A DNA stretch of 32,232 nucleotides from Nitrososphaerota archaeon (GCA_003135575.1 PLCG01000094.1:1312-33543); one strand, 5' to 3'; positions 6,291 through 14,426 are shown, counted from the stretch's first letter. The notes: a model not told the origin generated them from the letters alone. Program-made: numbers and translations.

Positions 6291-6530
6291 TTGGAGACTG
6301 TGGTCGATGAGCGGGGAAGGGTTCTCATCCCTCAAGAACTGAGGGAAGAGGCTGGTCTTGAAGAGGGTACGGTCGTAAGGGTGGAGAAAGGCAAGGGGAA
6401 GACAATCCAGATCGCTCCTTTGAAGCGAGGCGCGCGTCTCGCGTGGAAGGACCTTGACGGCATCAAACCGCACAGGACGGGCAAGCCCGAATGGCCGACA
6501 CCAGAAGAAATCAAGGGCATCTGGGAATAG
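6291..6530 (+). CDS. vapB: AbrB/SpoVT-type antitoxin (VapB)
   Basis: The protein has 79 residues from TTG. 'METVVDERGRVLIPQELREE' is the swapped-hairpin AbrB DNA-binding motif, with the hallmark RGR-x-IP-x-x-x-R. The C-terminal half, 'WKDLDGIKPHRTGKPEWPTP', would bind the toxin. An in-frame stop just upstream makes TTG 6291 the only sensible start. 'CTTTAAAATG' (6249-6258) is a TATA-like box giving a leader of about 12 bases. The gene overlaps the PIN toxin gene by 40 bases. Confidence 0.9.
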   Translation: METVVDERGRVLIPQELREEAGLEEGTVVRVEKGKGKTIQIAPLKRGARLAWKDLDGIKPHRTGKPEWPTPEEIKGIWE

Positions 6531-6928
6531 ACACCAACGTCTTGGTCGCGTACCTCGACGCCGGGCATCCTTCGCACAAGGAGACCGAGTTCCTGGCTCA
6601 GAGAGGAGTGGCCCTCAACCCCACGGTGATACACGAGGCCTATCACACCCTTGTGTTCAAGATGAAATGGGCGGCAGAGGAAGCTTCAAGGACGCTGGTC
6701 GCGGCTTGCACGGACGAGGACAACCTCTTCATCAACCAAACTCTCAGGAGGGTCCGCGCAGGATTGAAGATAGGGGCAGAGCACCATGAGCTCGGTGGAA
6801 GGGATGCCCTGATCCTCGGAAACCTTCTCATTGGAAAGGTCGGCGAACTCATCACGTTCGACAAGGAACTTCTTGCACTCGGAAAGATCAAGTTCGGCAG
6901 GTCTGCCATCACAATCCGGCGACCCTAG
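6491..6928 (+). CDS. vapC: PIN-domain ribonuclease toxin (VapC)
   Basis: The protein has 145 residues from the ATG at 6491, inside the antitoxin gene. The PIN motif starts at 'LGIDTNVLVAYLD' (Asp14), followed by Glu49 in 'VIHEAYHTL', Asp105 in 'LGGRDALILG' and Asp124 in 'LITFDKELL', so all four acidic positions are present and the enzyme looks intact. The 40-base overlap suggests translational coupling. The first 10 residues lack PIN homology, and a shorter start is possible. Repeat R8 begins 8 bases after the stop. Confidence 0.92.
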   Translation: MADTRRNQGHLGIDTNVLVAYLDAGHPSHKETEFLAQRGVALNPTVIHEAYHTLVFKMKWAAEEASRTLVAACTDEDNLFINQTLRRVRAGLKIGAEHHELGGRDALILGNLLIGKVGELITFDKELLALGKIKFGRSAITIRRP

Positions 6929-6936
6929 GTGACTAA

Positions 6937-7015
6937 TTCAGCCTGTCCTCCATCTGTGGCTCAACGTGAGTGAAACGCCCCGGCGGAGGCGCGATGAACC
7001 CTTATGCGTGGCCAC
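6937..7015 (+). repeat. Repeat element copy R8 (left module plus core plus tail)
   Basis: 'TTCAGCCTGTCCTCCATCTG' is followed by 'TGGCTCAACGTGAGTGAAAC' and the core with 'GCGCGATGAACCC'. The small CTCA...TGAG inverted repeat is kept although its loop is 2 bases shorter than in R3. Confidence 0.9.
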
Positions 7016-7020
7016 ACCAC

Positions 7021-7284
7021 CTAACGATAAACTCCATGCGTCCCAACGTCTAGGAATACAACAGTCCGATTCTCAAACCTGACCGTATACAATACCCTGA
7101 ATTGCTTGCCTATCTCGTACGAGAAAACACCCTTCCATCGAGCCACTTTTCTCAGCCCGAGCCTCGTGGGGTCTTCGCTCTCTAGGAGATGGCCCATTGC
7201 TTCATCGACCCGAGCCCTGACCTCCTGGCCTAGAGATTGGTAGCTACGGTGAAATGTATTAGTTATCTCGGCCTTCCAAACCAA
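7021..7284 (-). CDS. RelE/ParE-family toxin
   Basis: The 87-residue protein starts at TTG. It has the family layout: an N-terminal strand 'WKAEITNTFHRSYQSL', a helical hairpin with 'VRARVDEAMGHLLESEDP', then 'YEIGKQFRVLYTVRFENRTV' and the ending 'VFLDVGTHGVY'. The 'FRVLY' strand is the usual RelE hallmark. The gene follows its antitoxin gene by 10 bases. mRNA cleavage on the ribosome is the usual role, though ParE-type gyrase inhibition cannot be excluded. Confidence 0.88.
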   Translation of the reverse strand: MVWKAEITNTFHRSYQSLGQEVRARVDEAMGHLLESEDPTRLGLRKVARWKGVFSYEIGKQFRVLYTVRFENRTVVFLDVGTHGVYR

Positions 7285-7294
7285 GGCGCTTCAT

Positions 7295-7531
7295 TCAGTC
7301 TTTGTGGAGTGCCGCAATCATTTCATCTGCGTTCTTGAATCGTCTGACCTTCCCGCTGCGTGCTTCCTTTAGGCTTCTCTCGAGCCTGCCTCTGGCGGCA
7401 CCATCGAGCATGAGGTCAACCTGGCTAGCAATCTCTTCCTTTGTCAAGCCTTCTCTCACGGCCTCCTCCATGAACTCGACTAATTCCCGCATCGTCTTGC
7501 GGTCGGTGACTATCTGCTCCGTCCTCGCCAT
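7295..7531 (-). CDS. Antitoxin of the RelE-type toxin
   Basis: The track ORF reaches 7675, but the ATG at 7531 is favoured because TTATAA (7555-7560) is centred 27 bases before it, a leaderless fit. The resulting 78 residues start 'MARTEQIVTDRKTMRELVEF' and end 'VRRFKNADEMIAALHKD'. The C-terminal 'F.s.dEmi..L' ending is common in RelB-like partners. The protein is mostly helical with no classic DNA-binding motif that I can name, so the call leans on gene order. Confidence 0.8.
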   Translation of the reverse strand: MARTEQIVTDRKTMRELVEFMEEAVREGLTKEEIASQVDLMLDGAARGRLERSLKEARSGKVRRFKNADEMIAALHKD

Positions 7532-7704
7532 AGACTCATCATGAGCGCCAGCAGTTATAAGCATACACGCCAATATTGGCCGAAGGGCATTGACATCTGA
7601 GGGTTCCGCCGACATCATCCCTGAGGAGCGATTCAAAAGACTCCTGGCGGAGATTCTCGCCCGAGACAGGCCCACACTTGAGAAGATAGGGCGACTCTAA
7701 CCCA

Positions 7705-7790
7705 ACCAGTTCAGCCCGTCCACTACCTATAGCTCAACGTATCTTATGAAATGCCCCGGCGGAGGCGCAATGAACCCTGTACATGGCGAC
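7705..7790 (+). repeat. Repeat element copy R9 (most complete left module plus core plus tail)
   Basis: It runs from 'ACCAGTTCAGCCCGTCCACT' through 'ACCTATAGCTCAACGT' and the core to 'CCCTGTACATGGCGAC', 86 bases. The GTGAGTG stretch is replaced by ATCTTATG. Confidence 0.92.
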
Positions 7791-7839
7791 AGCCAGTACT
7801 CATAAACAGCCTACATTGTCACAGTGAACTTCGGCAGGA

Positions 7840-9786
7840 TCATGGACCATCGAGAGTCGGGGATGAGCCCAACCCGATCCTTCTCAAAAGATCCGTCCAG
7901 CGCGGGTCGGTTCGGAGCGGTTCGAAGATGAAGTCGAGGTGGATGGTCCCCATGTAAGGGGAGTGCTCCTCGAAGCCCTTCTCAAGCCAATCGAACGCCT
8001 TGTCATGCTCCCCCAACATGGTGTAGACTCCTGCAATCGCTGGCGCAGCCTTTTTGCTGGCTTTCCGCATCTCGAGCAACTCGGCCAACACCTTCCGAAT
8101 ATCCTCAACGCGTCCCGCTTTCGCATACGAGTACGCGAGGTCGTTCAATGATGACGGATTTGAGCGCTCAATCTCGATCGATTTCTCGATCATCGGTATG
8201 CCCTTTTCGAACATTCCCTTTTGCACATACGACAGCCCCAGGTTTCCCAGCGGGAAAGGTGAGTTGGGGTTGATTTCTAGCGCCCTCTCATACAGCTCGA
8301 TCGCATCGTCATATTGCCCCGAATAGAGGTAGATGGTCCCGAGGATTTGACAGGTCACATTTGAGAAAGGATCCAGTTCTAGGGCTTTCTTGGCCTCTTT
8401 CGCTGCCTCTTCTCGCCGCCCGAGTGACAACAGGCCCTGGGCACGAAAGGCGTGAGCATGAGCAAGGTTGGGCTCCAGCTCAACGGCCTGTCTCAATTCG
8501 TCGTCTGCCTCGGAGTATTTCCACTCGTACATCCGGAGGATCCTTCCCATGGCCACGTGCCCTTCAGCGAGTTCGTCGTCGAGTTCCAAGGCCCTCACCG
8601 CGTAGGATTTCGCCTTCACGAAGGCGTCATCTGAGGGCATCAGCTCGAAAAAGCCGAGGATGATCCAGGCATGGGCGAGGTCCGCGTAACATTGAGCAAA
8701 GTCCGGGGCAAGCGCCACTGCCTTCTCGTAGAAGCCGATCCCCCTCAGCAGGGACTCCTTGTTGAGCTTGGTGGAGGCAAATTCCCCCTTGAGCCAGAGC
8801 GTGTAGGCCTCGAGGTTCTGGGTCGGTCGGTCCAACCGTCCCACCGACGTCGAGAATTCAAGCCGAAGCGCCTCAGCAACCTTCTCCGCTATGTCCGTCT
8901 GCACGGCGAAGATGTCATCCAGCTGCCTGTCGTACGTCTCCGACCACACGTGAGCCTCGTTGGAGGTATTGATCAGCTGGACTGTGACCCTCACCTTGTT
9001 CCCCGCCTTCCTTACGCTCCCCTCGAGGACGGAACCGACTCGCAGCTCGTCCGCGATTATGGCGACCTGCTTCGCCCCTCCCTTGTACCGGAGCACAGAG
9101 GTCCTAGCGATGACCTCCAACCCGTTCACGCGTGAGAGCACTGTTATCAGCTCCTCGGTCAGTCCGTCGGCGAAATACTCGTCATTCGCATCTGGGCTGA
9201 TGTTGTCAAACGGGAGGACCGCCAACCTTTCCCTTCGCGACTGGCCGCCTCTCGCGGGCTCGTCCCAGGGCATGGCGATCTTGTAGACCTCTAACGGCAT
9301 GCTGACGTTCTTCAGCGTCTTGCTACCGAGGCTGACTAGCGGCAGATCAGTCTTGTTCTGCACGTGGTCATAGACCTGACGCGAAAGGCAGACGCCCCCG
9401 ACCTCCGCGAGGGGCTCGATCCTGGATGCGACGTTCACGGCATCGCCTGAAATGTCGCCGTCGGATTCCACTATGTCGCCGAGGTGGATGCCCACCCTGA
9501 GATGGATCTTCTCCTCGTCAGTCTGAGAGAGGTTGTAGTCTCTGGCGGCTCTCTGAATCGCATACGCACACCTGACTGCCGCCAGCGCGCTCGGAAACTC
9601 GACCAAGAACGCGTCCCCGATCGTCTTGACCTCCCTCCCGCCGTGCCTGTCGAAGATTGGCCTCAGCAGCTTCCTCTGTTCGTTGACAAGCGCAAGCGAG
9701 AGTGCTTCGTCCCTTTGGGACAAGGCGGTATAGCCGACCATGTCGGTGAACATGATAGCTGCGAGTCTCCGCTGCCCCTTGGACAA
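7840..9786 (-). CDS. Class III adenylate/guanylate cyclase with TolB-like and TPR domains (paralogue 1)
   Basis: The protein has 648 residues from TTG. The cyclase domain (about 8-175) has metal-binding Asp15 in 'FTDMVGYT', Lys54 and Asp58 in 'VKTIGDAFLVEF', and 'GDAVNVASR' with the transition-state Asn and Arg, so it looks catalytically complete. A TolB/FlgO-like domain follows (about 186-310; 'LAVLPFDNISPDANDEYFAD'). The rest is TPR repeats. Family members make cAMP, probably in response to signals bound by the C-terminal part; there is no membrane segment. A TATA-like 'CTTTATCAC' lies about 30 bases upstream. A same-architecture paralogue lies at 28390-30333. It is the only gene on its strand between R9 and R10. 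Confidence 0.9.
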   Translation of the reverse strand: MSKGQRRLAAIMFTDMVGYTALSQRDEALSLALVNEQRKLLRPIFDRHGGREVKTIGDAFLVEFPSALAAVRCAYAIQRAARDYNLSQTDEEKIHLRVGIHLGDIVESDGDISGDAVNVASRIEPLAEVGGVCLSRQVYDHVQNKTDLPLVSLGSKTLKNVSMPLEVYKIAMPWDEPARGGQSRRERLAVLPFDNISPDANDEYFADGLTEELITVLSRVNGLEVIARTSVLRYKGGAKQVAIIADELRVGSVLEGSVRKAGNKVRVTVQLINTSNEAHVWSETYDRQLDDIFAVQTDIAEKVAEALRLEFSTSVGRLDRPTQNLEAYTLWLKGEFASTKLNKESLLRGIGFYEKAVALAPDFAQCYADLAHAWIILGFFELMPSDDAFVKAKSYAVRALELDDELAEGHVAMGRILRMYEWKYSEADDELRQAVELEPNLAHAHAFRAQGLLSLGRREEAAKEAKKALELDPFSNVTCQILGTIYLYSGQYDDAIELYERALEINPNSPFPLGNLGLSYVQKGMFEKGIPMIEKSIEIERSNPSSLNDLAYSYAKAGRVEDIRKVLAELLEMRKASKKAAPAIAGVYTMLGEHDKAFDWLEKGFEEHSPYMGTIHLDFIFEPLRTDPRWTDLLRRIGLGSSPTLDGP

Positions 9787-9949
9787 GCTGATGCCTCGTC
9801 TCTGCCGACGAGTGATAAAGCCATTATGGGCGCCAACGCATGATTCATCTCAAGGAACGCGTAGTCTTGCACGCAAGGCGGACCGCTTCACCGACCGAGG
9901 ACGGCCTCGAAGCGTTATCTACCCGGCTGACCGCAATTGCATTCTCGCC

Positions 9950-10258
9950 TTGAGATACGTCCTGATCACCAGCCGGTCGAACCACTGGGACAGGGTGGGC
10001 AACGTCTCCTCGTATCCATACGAGATGCTCCGTGGCGGCGTGATGAACCCCGAGAGGCTGGCGGACAACACGCCGGCGGTCTTCGTCAAGGTGGACAAGG
10101 AGATGAGGACACCGGAGAAAGCATGGGAAGGCGAGGTGGTCAAGATAACAAGAAGGGCGGACAAGGTCTGGCTACAGTTCAGGCTCGGCCTGGTGACCAC
10201 GTGTCCTGAGAACTTTGCAGGGTCCCCGGACGGCTGGTATACCGACGAAACGGCGTAG
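9950..10258 (+). CDS. Hypothetical protein, about 102 residues
   Basis: The track ORF starts at 9740 inside the antisense cyclase gene. The protein-like part begins near TTG 9950 and contains 'YVLITSRSNHWDRVGNVSSY', 'VFVKVDKEMRTPEKAWEGEV' and 'DKVWLQFRLGLVTTCPENFA', suggesting a small beta-rich domain. A TATA-like 'GCGTTATCTAC' is about 35 bases upstream. It is divergent from the cyclase gene and ends 7 bases before repeat copy R10. I do not recognise the family. Confidence 0.5.
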   Translation: MRYVLITSRSNHWDRVGNVSSYPYEMLRGGVMNPERLADNTPAVFVKVDKEMRTPEKAWEGEVVKITRRADKVWLQFRLGLVTTCPENFAGSPDGWYTDETA

Positions 10259-10265
10259 ACCACAT

Positions 10266-10340
10266 CAGGTGGGGGCGCAATGAACTCTGTGTGGCGAATG
10301 TCCTTCTACTTCATTTTAGCAAAGCGCAGCGGAGCTGAGG
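10266..10340 (+). repeat. Repeat element copy R10 (degenerate core plus right module)
   Basis: 'CAGGTGGGGGCGCAATGAAC' is followed by 'TCTGTGTGGCGA' and then 'CTACTTCATTTTAGCAAAGC' and 'GCAGCGGAGCTGA'. With R1 it shows that core and right module form one element. Confidence 0.82.
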
Positions 10341-10348
10341 AAGTTTGT

Positions 10349-10609
10349 TCAAGGCCCGTAAGCGCCGCTGCGATGGTCGATCTTGTCCACGAGCACGAGG
10401 CCCTCATTGCCAAGGACCTCGTAGAGAACCCTGTAGTCTCCGACCCTGATCCGATAGACCCCTTCCCTTCCTTGGAGCTTTATCGCACCGGGAGGGAACG
10501 GATCGTCAACTAGTTCCTCGAGTCTCGCCACAATCCTTGACCTGGTTGACTGCTCGAGCAATGCAAGTTCTCGATTGGCTCTTTTCGAGAGCCTTACTTC
10601 GTACTTCAA
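10349..10609 (-). CDS. relE: RelE-family toxin
   Basis: The 86-residue protein starts at TTG. It is a textbook archaeal RelE: 'KYEVRLSKRANRELALLEQS', 'RIVARLEELVDDPFPPGAIK', 'YRIRVGDYRVLYEVLGNEGL' and the ending 'VLVDKIDHRSGAY' with the catalytic-region 'HR'. It would cut mRNA in the ribosomal A site. Its start overlaps the antitoxin stop by 4 bases (TTGA), a coupled pair. The module is isolated between repeat copies R10 and R11. Confidence 0.93.
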   Translation of the reverse strand: MKYEVRLSKRANRELALLEQSTRSRIVARLEELVDDPFPPGAIKLQGREGVYRIRVGDYRVLYEVLGNEGLVLVDKIDHRSGAYGP

Positions 10610-10791
10610 GAGCGCTTCTTCTTGACTTCGGAAAGTGCCACGGTACTGCCGTGAGCGAGGTCTTGGCGAGCCTCATCTATCGCTTCTGAGTCGTCCTTCG
10701 TGAGCACCGAATCGAACGCCTTCTCCAGGGATGAGACCCTCTTCTTAATCTGGTCTATCTCCTGCTTCAATTCGGCCTCGCCCGCCTTCAT
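10606..10791 (-). CDS. RelB-like antitoxin
   Basis: The protein has 61 residues from the ATG at 10791; the track's longer start lacks a promoter. It reads 'MKAGEAELKQEIDQIKKRVS', a heptad-like coiled coil, then 'DSEAIDEARQDLAHGSTVAL', ending 'SEVKKKRS'. It has no obvious DNA-binding motif. A TATA-like 'CTTATATCC' (10822-10830) lies about 35 bases upstream. The antitoxin identity follows from its place directly before and overlapping the RelE gene. Confidence 0.82.
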   Translation of the reverse strand: MKAGEAELKQEIDQIKKRVSSLEKAFDSVLTKDDSEAIDEARQDLAHGSTVALSEVKKKRS

Positions 10792-10845
10792 GTCGTCTTC
10801 ACAAGGCAGAAGGGTGTGGACGGATATAAGCGTGCACAGCGACCG

Positions 10846-10923
10846 CATCCGTCCACTACCTACAGCTCAACGTGTGAGTGAAATGCCCCGGCGTAGGCGC
10901 AATGAACCCTTATGCAGGGCGAA
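10846..10923 (+). repeat. Repeat element copy R11
   Basis: 'CATCCGTCCACTACCTACAG' then 'CTCAACGTGTGAGTGAAATG', the core with one change (GGCGTAGG) and the tail 'CCCTTATGCAGGGCGAAA'. It lies between RelBE and the PQQ dehydrogenase gene. Confidence 0.9.
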
Positions 10924-11005
10924 ATCATCCTCTTCCCCAGCAAGAATCGTTTGTGGAAGAGTAGCGATTGTCCTTCAAGTCCGATTTGTATTTGATTGCG
11001 GAAAA

Positions 11006-11016
11006 CCTAAATATTC
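11006..11016 (+). promoter_or_regulatory. TATA box of the PQQ dehydrogenase gene
   Basis: 'CCTAAATATTC' is centred about 33 bases before the ATG at 11044 and sits just after repeat copy R11. Confidence 0.6.
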
Positions 11017-11043
11017 GAACGTTCCTTCAATCATAGAAGATTC

Positions 11044-13305
11044 ATGTCGAAGATCTTCGACAAAACTTCAATCACCGCAATTTCGATTAGTTTACTATTT
11101 CTCATCTCCTCCATATCTGCTCCTATTGTTGTGGCTTCAACCAACTCAAAACCGGCGCCTCTTGCATCGACTCCGCTCTCCCAGCTCGAGGCGAACTGGG
11201 CGGCCCCCGACGGAAATCAGTTCAACCATAACTATAGTCCGCAACACCAGCTCAACAGTTCGAATGCCCAATACCTCGGTCTAAACTGGCTGTTCCCATT
11301 ACCCACCCATCCGACGGCGCTGATATCTGTCGCAGGAGGACTTGGGGTTGACACTGCCCCGCTGATCGTCAACGGGACGATTTATTTCGTCACACAGTTC
11401 GACCAGGTCTTCGCGCTCAACGCTGCGAACGGGAACGTGCTATGGACCGATGTAATACCCGTGCTCCCCAACAGCACCGCAGGAAAGGGCACCGGCTCAA
11501 TCTCCCTCCATCTCCACAATGGCAACGTGCAGTTCAGCACGGCGCTCTTCAACCACACACCGACGTTCTGGGTCGGAGCAGACGACATGAAGGTCTACGC
11601 CATCAACGCCCTCAGCGGCAAGTACGAGCTGAACTTCTCAGTCTTCGACGGCGTCAATACCGTTGCCGGAACGCATCTAGGCGCCCAGTATACAGGGGTC
11701 GGAGTAGCAAACATTCTAGTCGATCAGAACAAGGGTATTCTGATTTCATCTGTCGTCAGCGCCTCAAGCCCGAATACGGGTCGGTGCTTCTACCGCGGTT
11801 GGGACTTGAATGCTAGCCCACCAAAGATGATTTGGGAGGCTTACTGTACCCCTCCTCAGCCGAACTCCAGTGTGGCGGTCGATCCGACCTGGACAATAAA
11901 GATGGTGAACGGCCTGAAGGGGGCGCAAATTTTCTACCCCGGACCGCAATACCACAATGGCGGTCCGATACCCGCGTCCGCAGTGGTGGACCTGAAGAAG
12001 CTCTCGCCAGCGCAGCTCAATTCGACCCTCTACGATGACTGGGGAAGCATCAACCAAACTCCAGCCTGCAAGGCAGCGACTGGCGGCGTATCCACAGGAT
12101 CAACGGCTGCTGGTTGGGGCGCCCCTTGGGTGCTTGGAACAGGCCCGACTGCGGGTTACGCGTTCGTCAACACTAACAACCCGGACCCCTACAACAGTGC
12201 GTGCACCCTGGGCCCAGAACTCTGGTCTGCCTCCGTCTTGGCGCTGAATGAAACCAACGGACAATGGATCTGGGCCTTCCAGACCTCTGCCCACGACCAA
12301 TGGGACCTCGACTGCTCCTGGTGGCAAGGACTTGGCAACGAGACACTAAGCGCCGGTGGCGGCAGTACACAGGTGCTCTGGAAGCTCTGCAAGAACGGCT
12401 ACCTTTACGAGCTGAACGCGCAGACCGGCGCTATGATATGGGCCTACACCCCACCAATCACCTCGATTGCTAGGTGTCCCAAGTACTGCGACATGCTCGA
12501 CCCGCTCAACAGGACGCAGATGACGGAGCCCTACTTCGCGCCGGACAGGACCGCGGCGGGCGTTGGCACGCTCATGTATCCCGGCGCTGCGGTAGGCGAG
12601 TCTGAAGCCTCGTACAGCCCGGCCCTAAACTACATATTCTTCGCGGACGAGATTCTCCCCGTCCTTACCTACTATGTGCCGATTAACTCGACCAACTACA
12701 AGACGAACTCCGGGGCGCTCTACCTCGGTCAAAACGGTGGGCCGCTCCTTGGAGGGGGTCCTAACGCAATAAACAACGCCACCATCTCCGCAGTCAACGC
12801 GGCGACCGGACAGCTGGTCTGGTCGTTCGTTGTCCACACCCAAGGCTACCGGGGCGGCGTATCCAACAGCGGGAACATAGTCTTCCTCACCCTGTCGTCA
12901 GGGGACCTGATGATGCTCGATGCCTCGACCGGCAAGCTGATCAAAGACTACTACATCGGCGGCCCGCTCAACGTCCTTCCGTCGATAGGGGCGACATCCA
13001 GCGGACAGGTGGAAGTGATCGTCCCGATCACCGCCGGCATTGTCACCTGGGGTACAGGAGTTCCAGGTGACATCGTCGCACTCACCCTCCAGAACGTTCC
13101 AACTGGGGGCGCGACCAACACTGTAACTTCAACCTCGACCGTCTCTGGTGCAGGTCAAGTTTCTACGGCAACCACCACGGTCACGGCGGCAGGAACCTCA
13201 GGAGCCGATTCGACGACTCTATATGGAATCGCGGCGGTCGCCGTGATCTTCATCATCGCCACGGGCTTCCTTGCCATGAGGGGCAGAAGAAGGCCCGCCC
13301 TCTGA
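11044..13305 (+). CDS. Secreted, membrane-anchored PQQ-dependent dehydrogenase
   Basis: The protein has 753 residues. A signal peptide ('AISISLLFLISSISAPIVVA') leads into an eight-bladed quinoprotein propeller with blade motifs such as 'VFALNAANGNVLWTDV' and 'LYELNAQTGAMIWAY'. The alcohol dehydrogenase signature is present: 'AHDQWDLDCSWW' carries the Asp that acts as base in methanol and alcohol dehydrogenases. I do not see the vicinal Cys-Cys pair of the bacterial enzymes. A Ser/Thr-rich stalk, a transmembrane helix ('LYGIAAVAVIFIIATGFLAM') and an Arg-rich tail anchor it with the active domain outside. It probably oxidises an alcohol, sugar or aldehyde. The substrate and electron acceptor are unknown, and no cytochrome gene is adjacent. 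Confidence 0.88.
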   Translation: MSKIFDKTSITAISISLLFLISSISAPIVVASTNSKPAPLASTPLSQLEANWAAPDGNQFNHNYSPQHQLNSSNAQYLGLNWLFPLPTHPTALISVAGGLGVDTAPLIVNGTIYFVTQFDQVFALNAANGNVLWTDVIPVLPNSTAGKGTGSISLHLHNGNVQFSTALFNHTPTFWVGADDMKVYAINALSGKYELNFSVFDGVNTVAGTHLGAQYTGVGVANILVDQNKGILISSVVSASSPNTGRCFYRGWDLNASPPKMIWEAYCTPPQPNSSVAVDPTWTIKMVNGLKGAQIFYPGPQYHNGGPIPASAVVDLKKLSPAQLNSTLYDDWGSINQTPACKAATGGVSTGSTAAGWGAPWVLGTGPTAGYAFVNTNNPDPYNSACTLGPELWSASVLALNETNGQWIWAFQTSAHDQWDLDCSWWQGLGNETLSAGGGSTQVLWKLCKNGYLYELNAQTGAMIWAYTPPITSIARCPKYCDMLDPLNRTQMTEPYFAPDRTAAGVGTLMYPGAAVGESEASYSPALNYIFFADEILPVLTYYVPINSTNYKTNSGALYLGQNGGPLLGGGPNAINNATISAVNAATGQLVWSFVVHTQGYRGGVSNSGNIVFLTLSSGDLMMLDASTGKLIKDYYIGGPLNVLPSIGATSSGQVEVIVPITAGIVTWGTGVPGDIVALTLQNVPTGGATNTVTSTSTVSGAGQVSTATTTVTAAGTSGADSTTLYGIAAVAVIFIIATGFLAMRGRRRPAL

Positions 13306-13342
13306 TCTTTCTCAACCTATCCCCTTATTTCCAGCGGGGCTA

Positions 13343-13375
13343 GTCAAGGCGGCTCATACGATCAGGCCGCTTGAC
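13343..13375 (+). other. Stem-loop downstream of the PQQ dehydrogenase gene
   Basis: GTCAAG-G-CGGC and GCCG-CTTGAC pair as a 10-bp stem with one bulged G and a loop of about 12 bases. It follows the stop codon by 37 bases and abuts repeat copy R12. It may end transcription or protect the mRNA; no T-run follows it. Confidence 0.5.
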
Positions 13376-13427
13376 CCGTGAATGGATGCCCCGGCGGAGG
13401 CGCTATGAACCCTTATGCATGGCGAAA
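13376..13427 (+). repeat. Repeat element copy R12
   Basis: 'GTGAATGGATGCCCCGGCGG' continues as 'AGGCGCTATGAACCCTTATG' and CATGGCGAAA. Its tail, CTTATGCAT, lies about 35 bases before the glycosylase start and may serve as its TATA-like box. Confidence 0.88.
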
Positions 13428-13449
13428 ACTCCGCGGTTGAGTCCAAGAC

Positions 13450-14403
13450 TTGAAGCTCACTTACGCGTCAAGATTCGAGATCTTGCCCACGGCACCCTTC
13501 GACTTTCGGCTCACCGTGAAGAGACCCGCGGGCTGGAGCCTCTTCAACGCCGGCGAGATCTACGAGGACGGGACCCTCTGGACTGCGACGCGGCTACTCG
13601 AGACTGTCATAGGGCTGAAGCTAAAGTTCCTAGGGACGGTCGAGAACCCGCGGGTGCTGGCCACCGTCTTCACGCAGAGGCCGCTTCCCGCCCAAAAAAA
13701 GCGGGAGATGAAAAGTGCGCTGGAGATCCTCACCGGTGCCGACCAGGACCTGAGAGAGTTCTACGCTATGGGGAAGCGGGACGAGATCCTGAGGCACACC
13801 GTCGAGGACCTCTACGGCATGCACGACACCCAGACGGCCTACCTCTTCAACTCGGTCGTCCTGAGCATCTGCCTGCAGATGGCGAGGATGGACAGGAGCC
13901 TGAAGATGATGGCCGCAGTCACCAAGCACTACGGGGACAGGGTGCAGTTCGACGGGAAGGAGATTGTCGTGGAGCCGTCAGCCGAGAGGATAACGAAGCT
14001 AAAGCCTGCAGAGTTCGCTAGAAAGTGCAACCTTGGCTACCGCGCCAAGTACCTCGTGGCCGCGGCCAAGATGGTCGCCCGCGGCTTCCCGGGCACCCTC
14101 GAGATCCTAAAGATGCAGCCGGAGGAGGCGAAGGAGAGGCTCATGGAGCTCCCGGGCGTCGGGGACTACGCGGCGGACATCATCAACCCGCACGGCGGCT
14201 TCCCCATCGACGCCTGGTCGGTCGACGTCTTCGGGAAGCTCTTCTTCGGGAAGGAGCCCGAGGACAGGAGGGACGCCATCGAGGAGGTCAAGCAGGAGGG
14301 CGTCCGCCGCTGGGGCCAATTCGCATGGCTAGCCTTCTTCTACGTGGCGCAGGACCTTGAGAACCTCTCGAAGAGGCTCGGGACCCAGCTCAGGCTGCAG
14401 TAA
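13450..14403 (+). CDS. HhH-GPD DNA glycosylase (AlkA/OGG superfamily)
   Basis: The 317-residue protein starts at TTG. The N-terminal part resembles the AlkA/OGG1 beta domain ('FDFRLTVKRPAGWSLF'). The C-terminal helix-hairpin-helix reads 'LPGVGDYAADIIN' (from about 234), followed by the catalytic aspartate Asp254 in 'FPIDAWSVDV'. At the position where bifunctional OGG-type enzymes carry a catalytic lysine there is a Tyr ('GVGDYAAD'), so a monofunctional, AlkA-like enzyme that removes a damaged base is more likely than a lyase. It shares the R12-R13 interval with a small minus-strand gene. Confidence 0.85.
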   Translation: MKLTYASRFEILPTAPFDFRLTVKRPAGWSLFNAGEIYEDGTLWTATRLLETVIGLKLKFLGTVENPRVLATVFTQRPLPAQKKREMKSALEILTGADQDLREFYAMGKRDEILRHTVEDLYGMHDTQTAYLFNSVVLSICLQMARMDRSLKMMAAVTKHYGDRVQFDGKEIVVEPSAERITKLKPAEFARKCNLGYRAKYLVAAAKMVARGFPGTLEILKMQPEEAKERLMELPGVGDYAADIINPHGGFPIDAWSVDVFGKLFFGKEPEDRRDAIEEVKQEGVRRWGQFAWLAFFYVAQDLENLSKRLGTQLRLQ

Positions 14404-14426
14404 GAAGAGCCTTCGCCGGTGGTAGC

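Noticed and set aside
13371-14021. 216-codon ORF starting in repeat R12 (MPRRRRYEP...)
   Set aside because: It runs in another frame through the glycosylase gene and has shadow-like composition. Only the repeat part is of interest.
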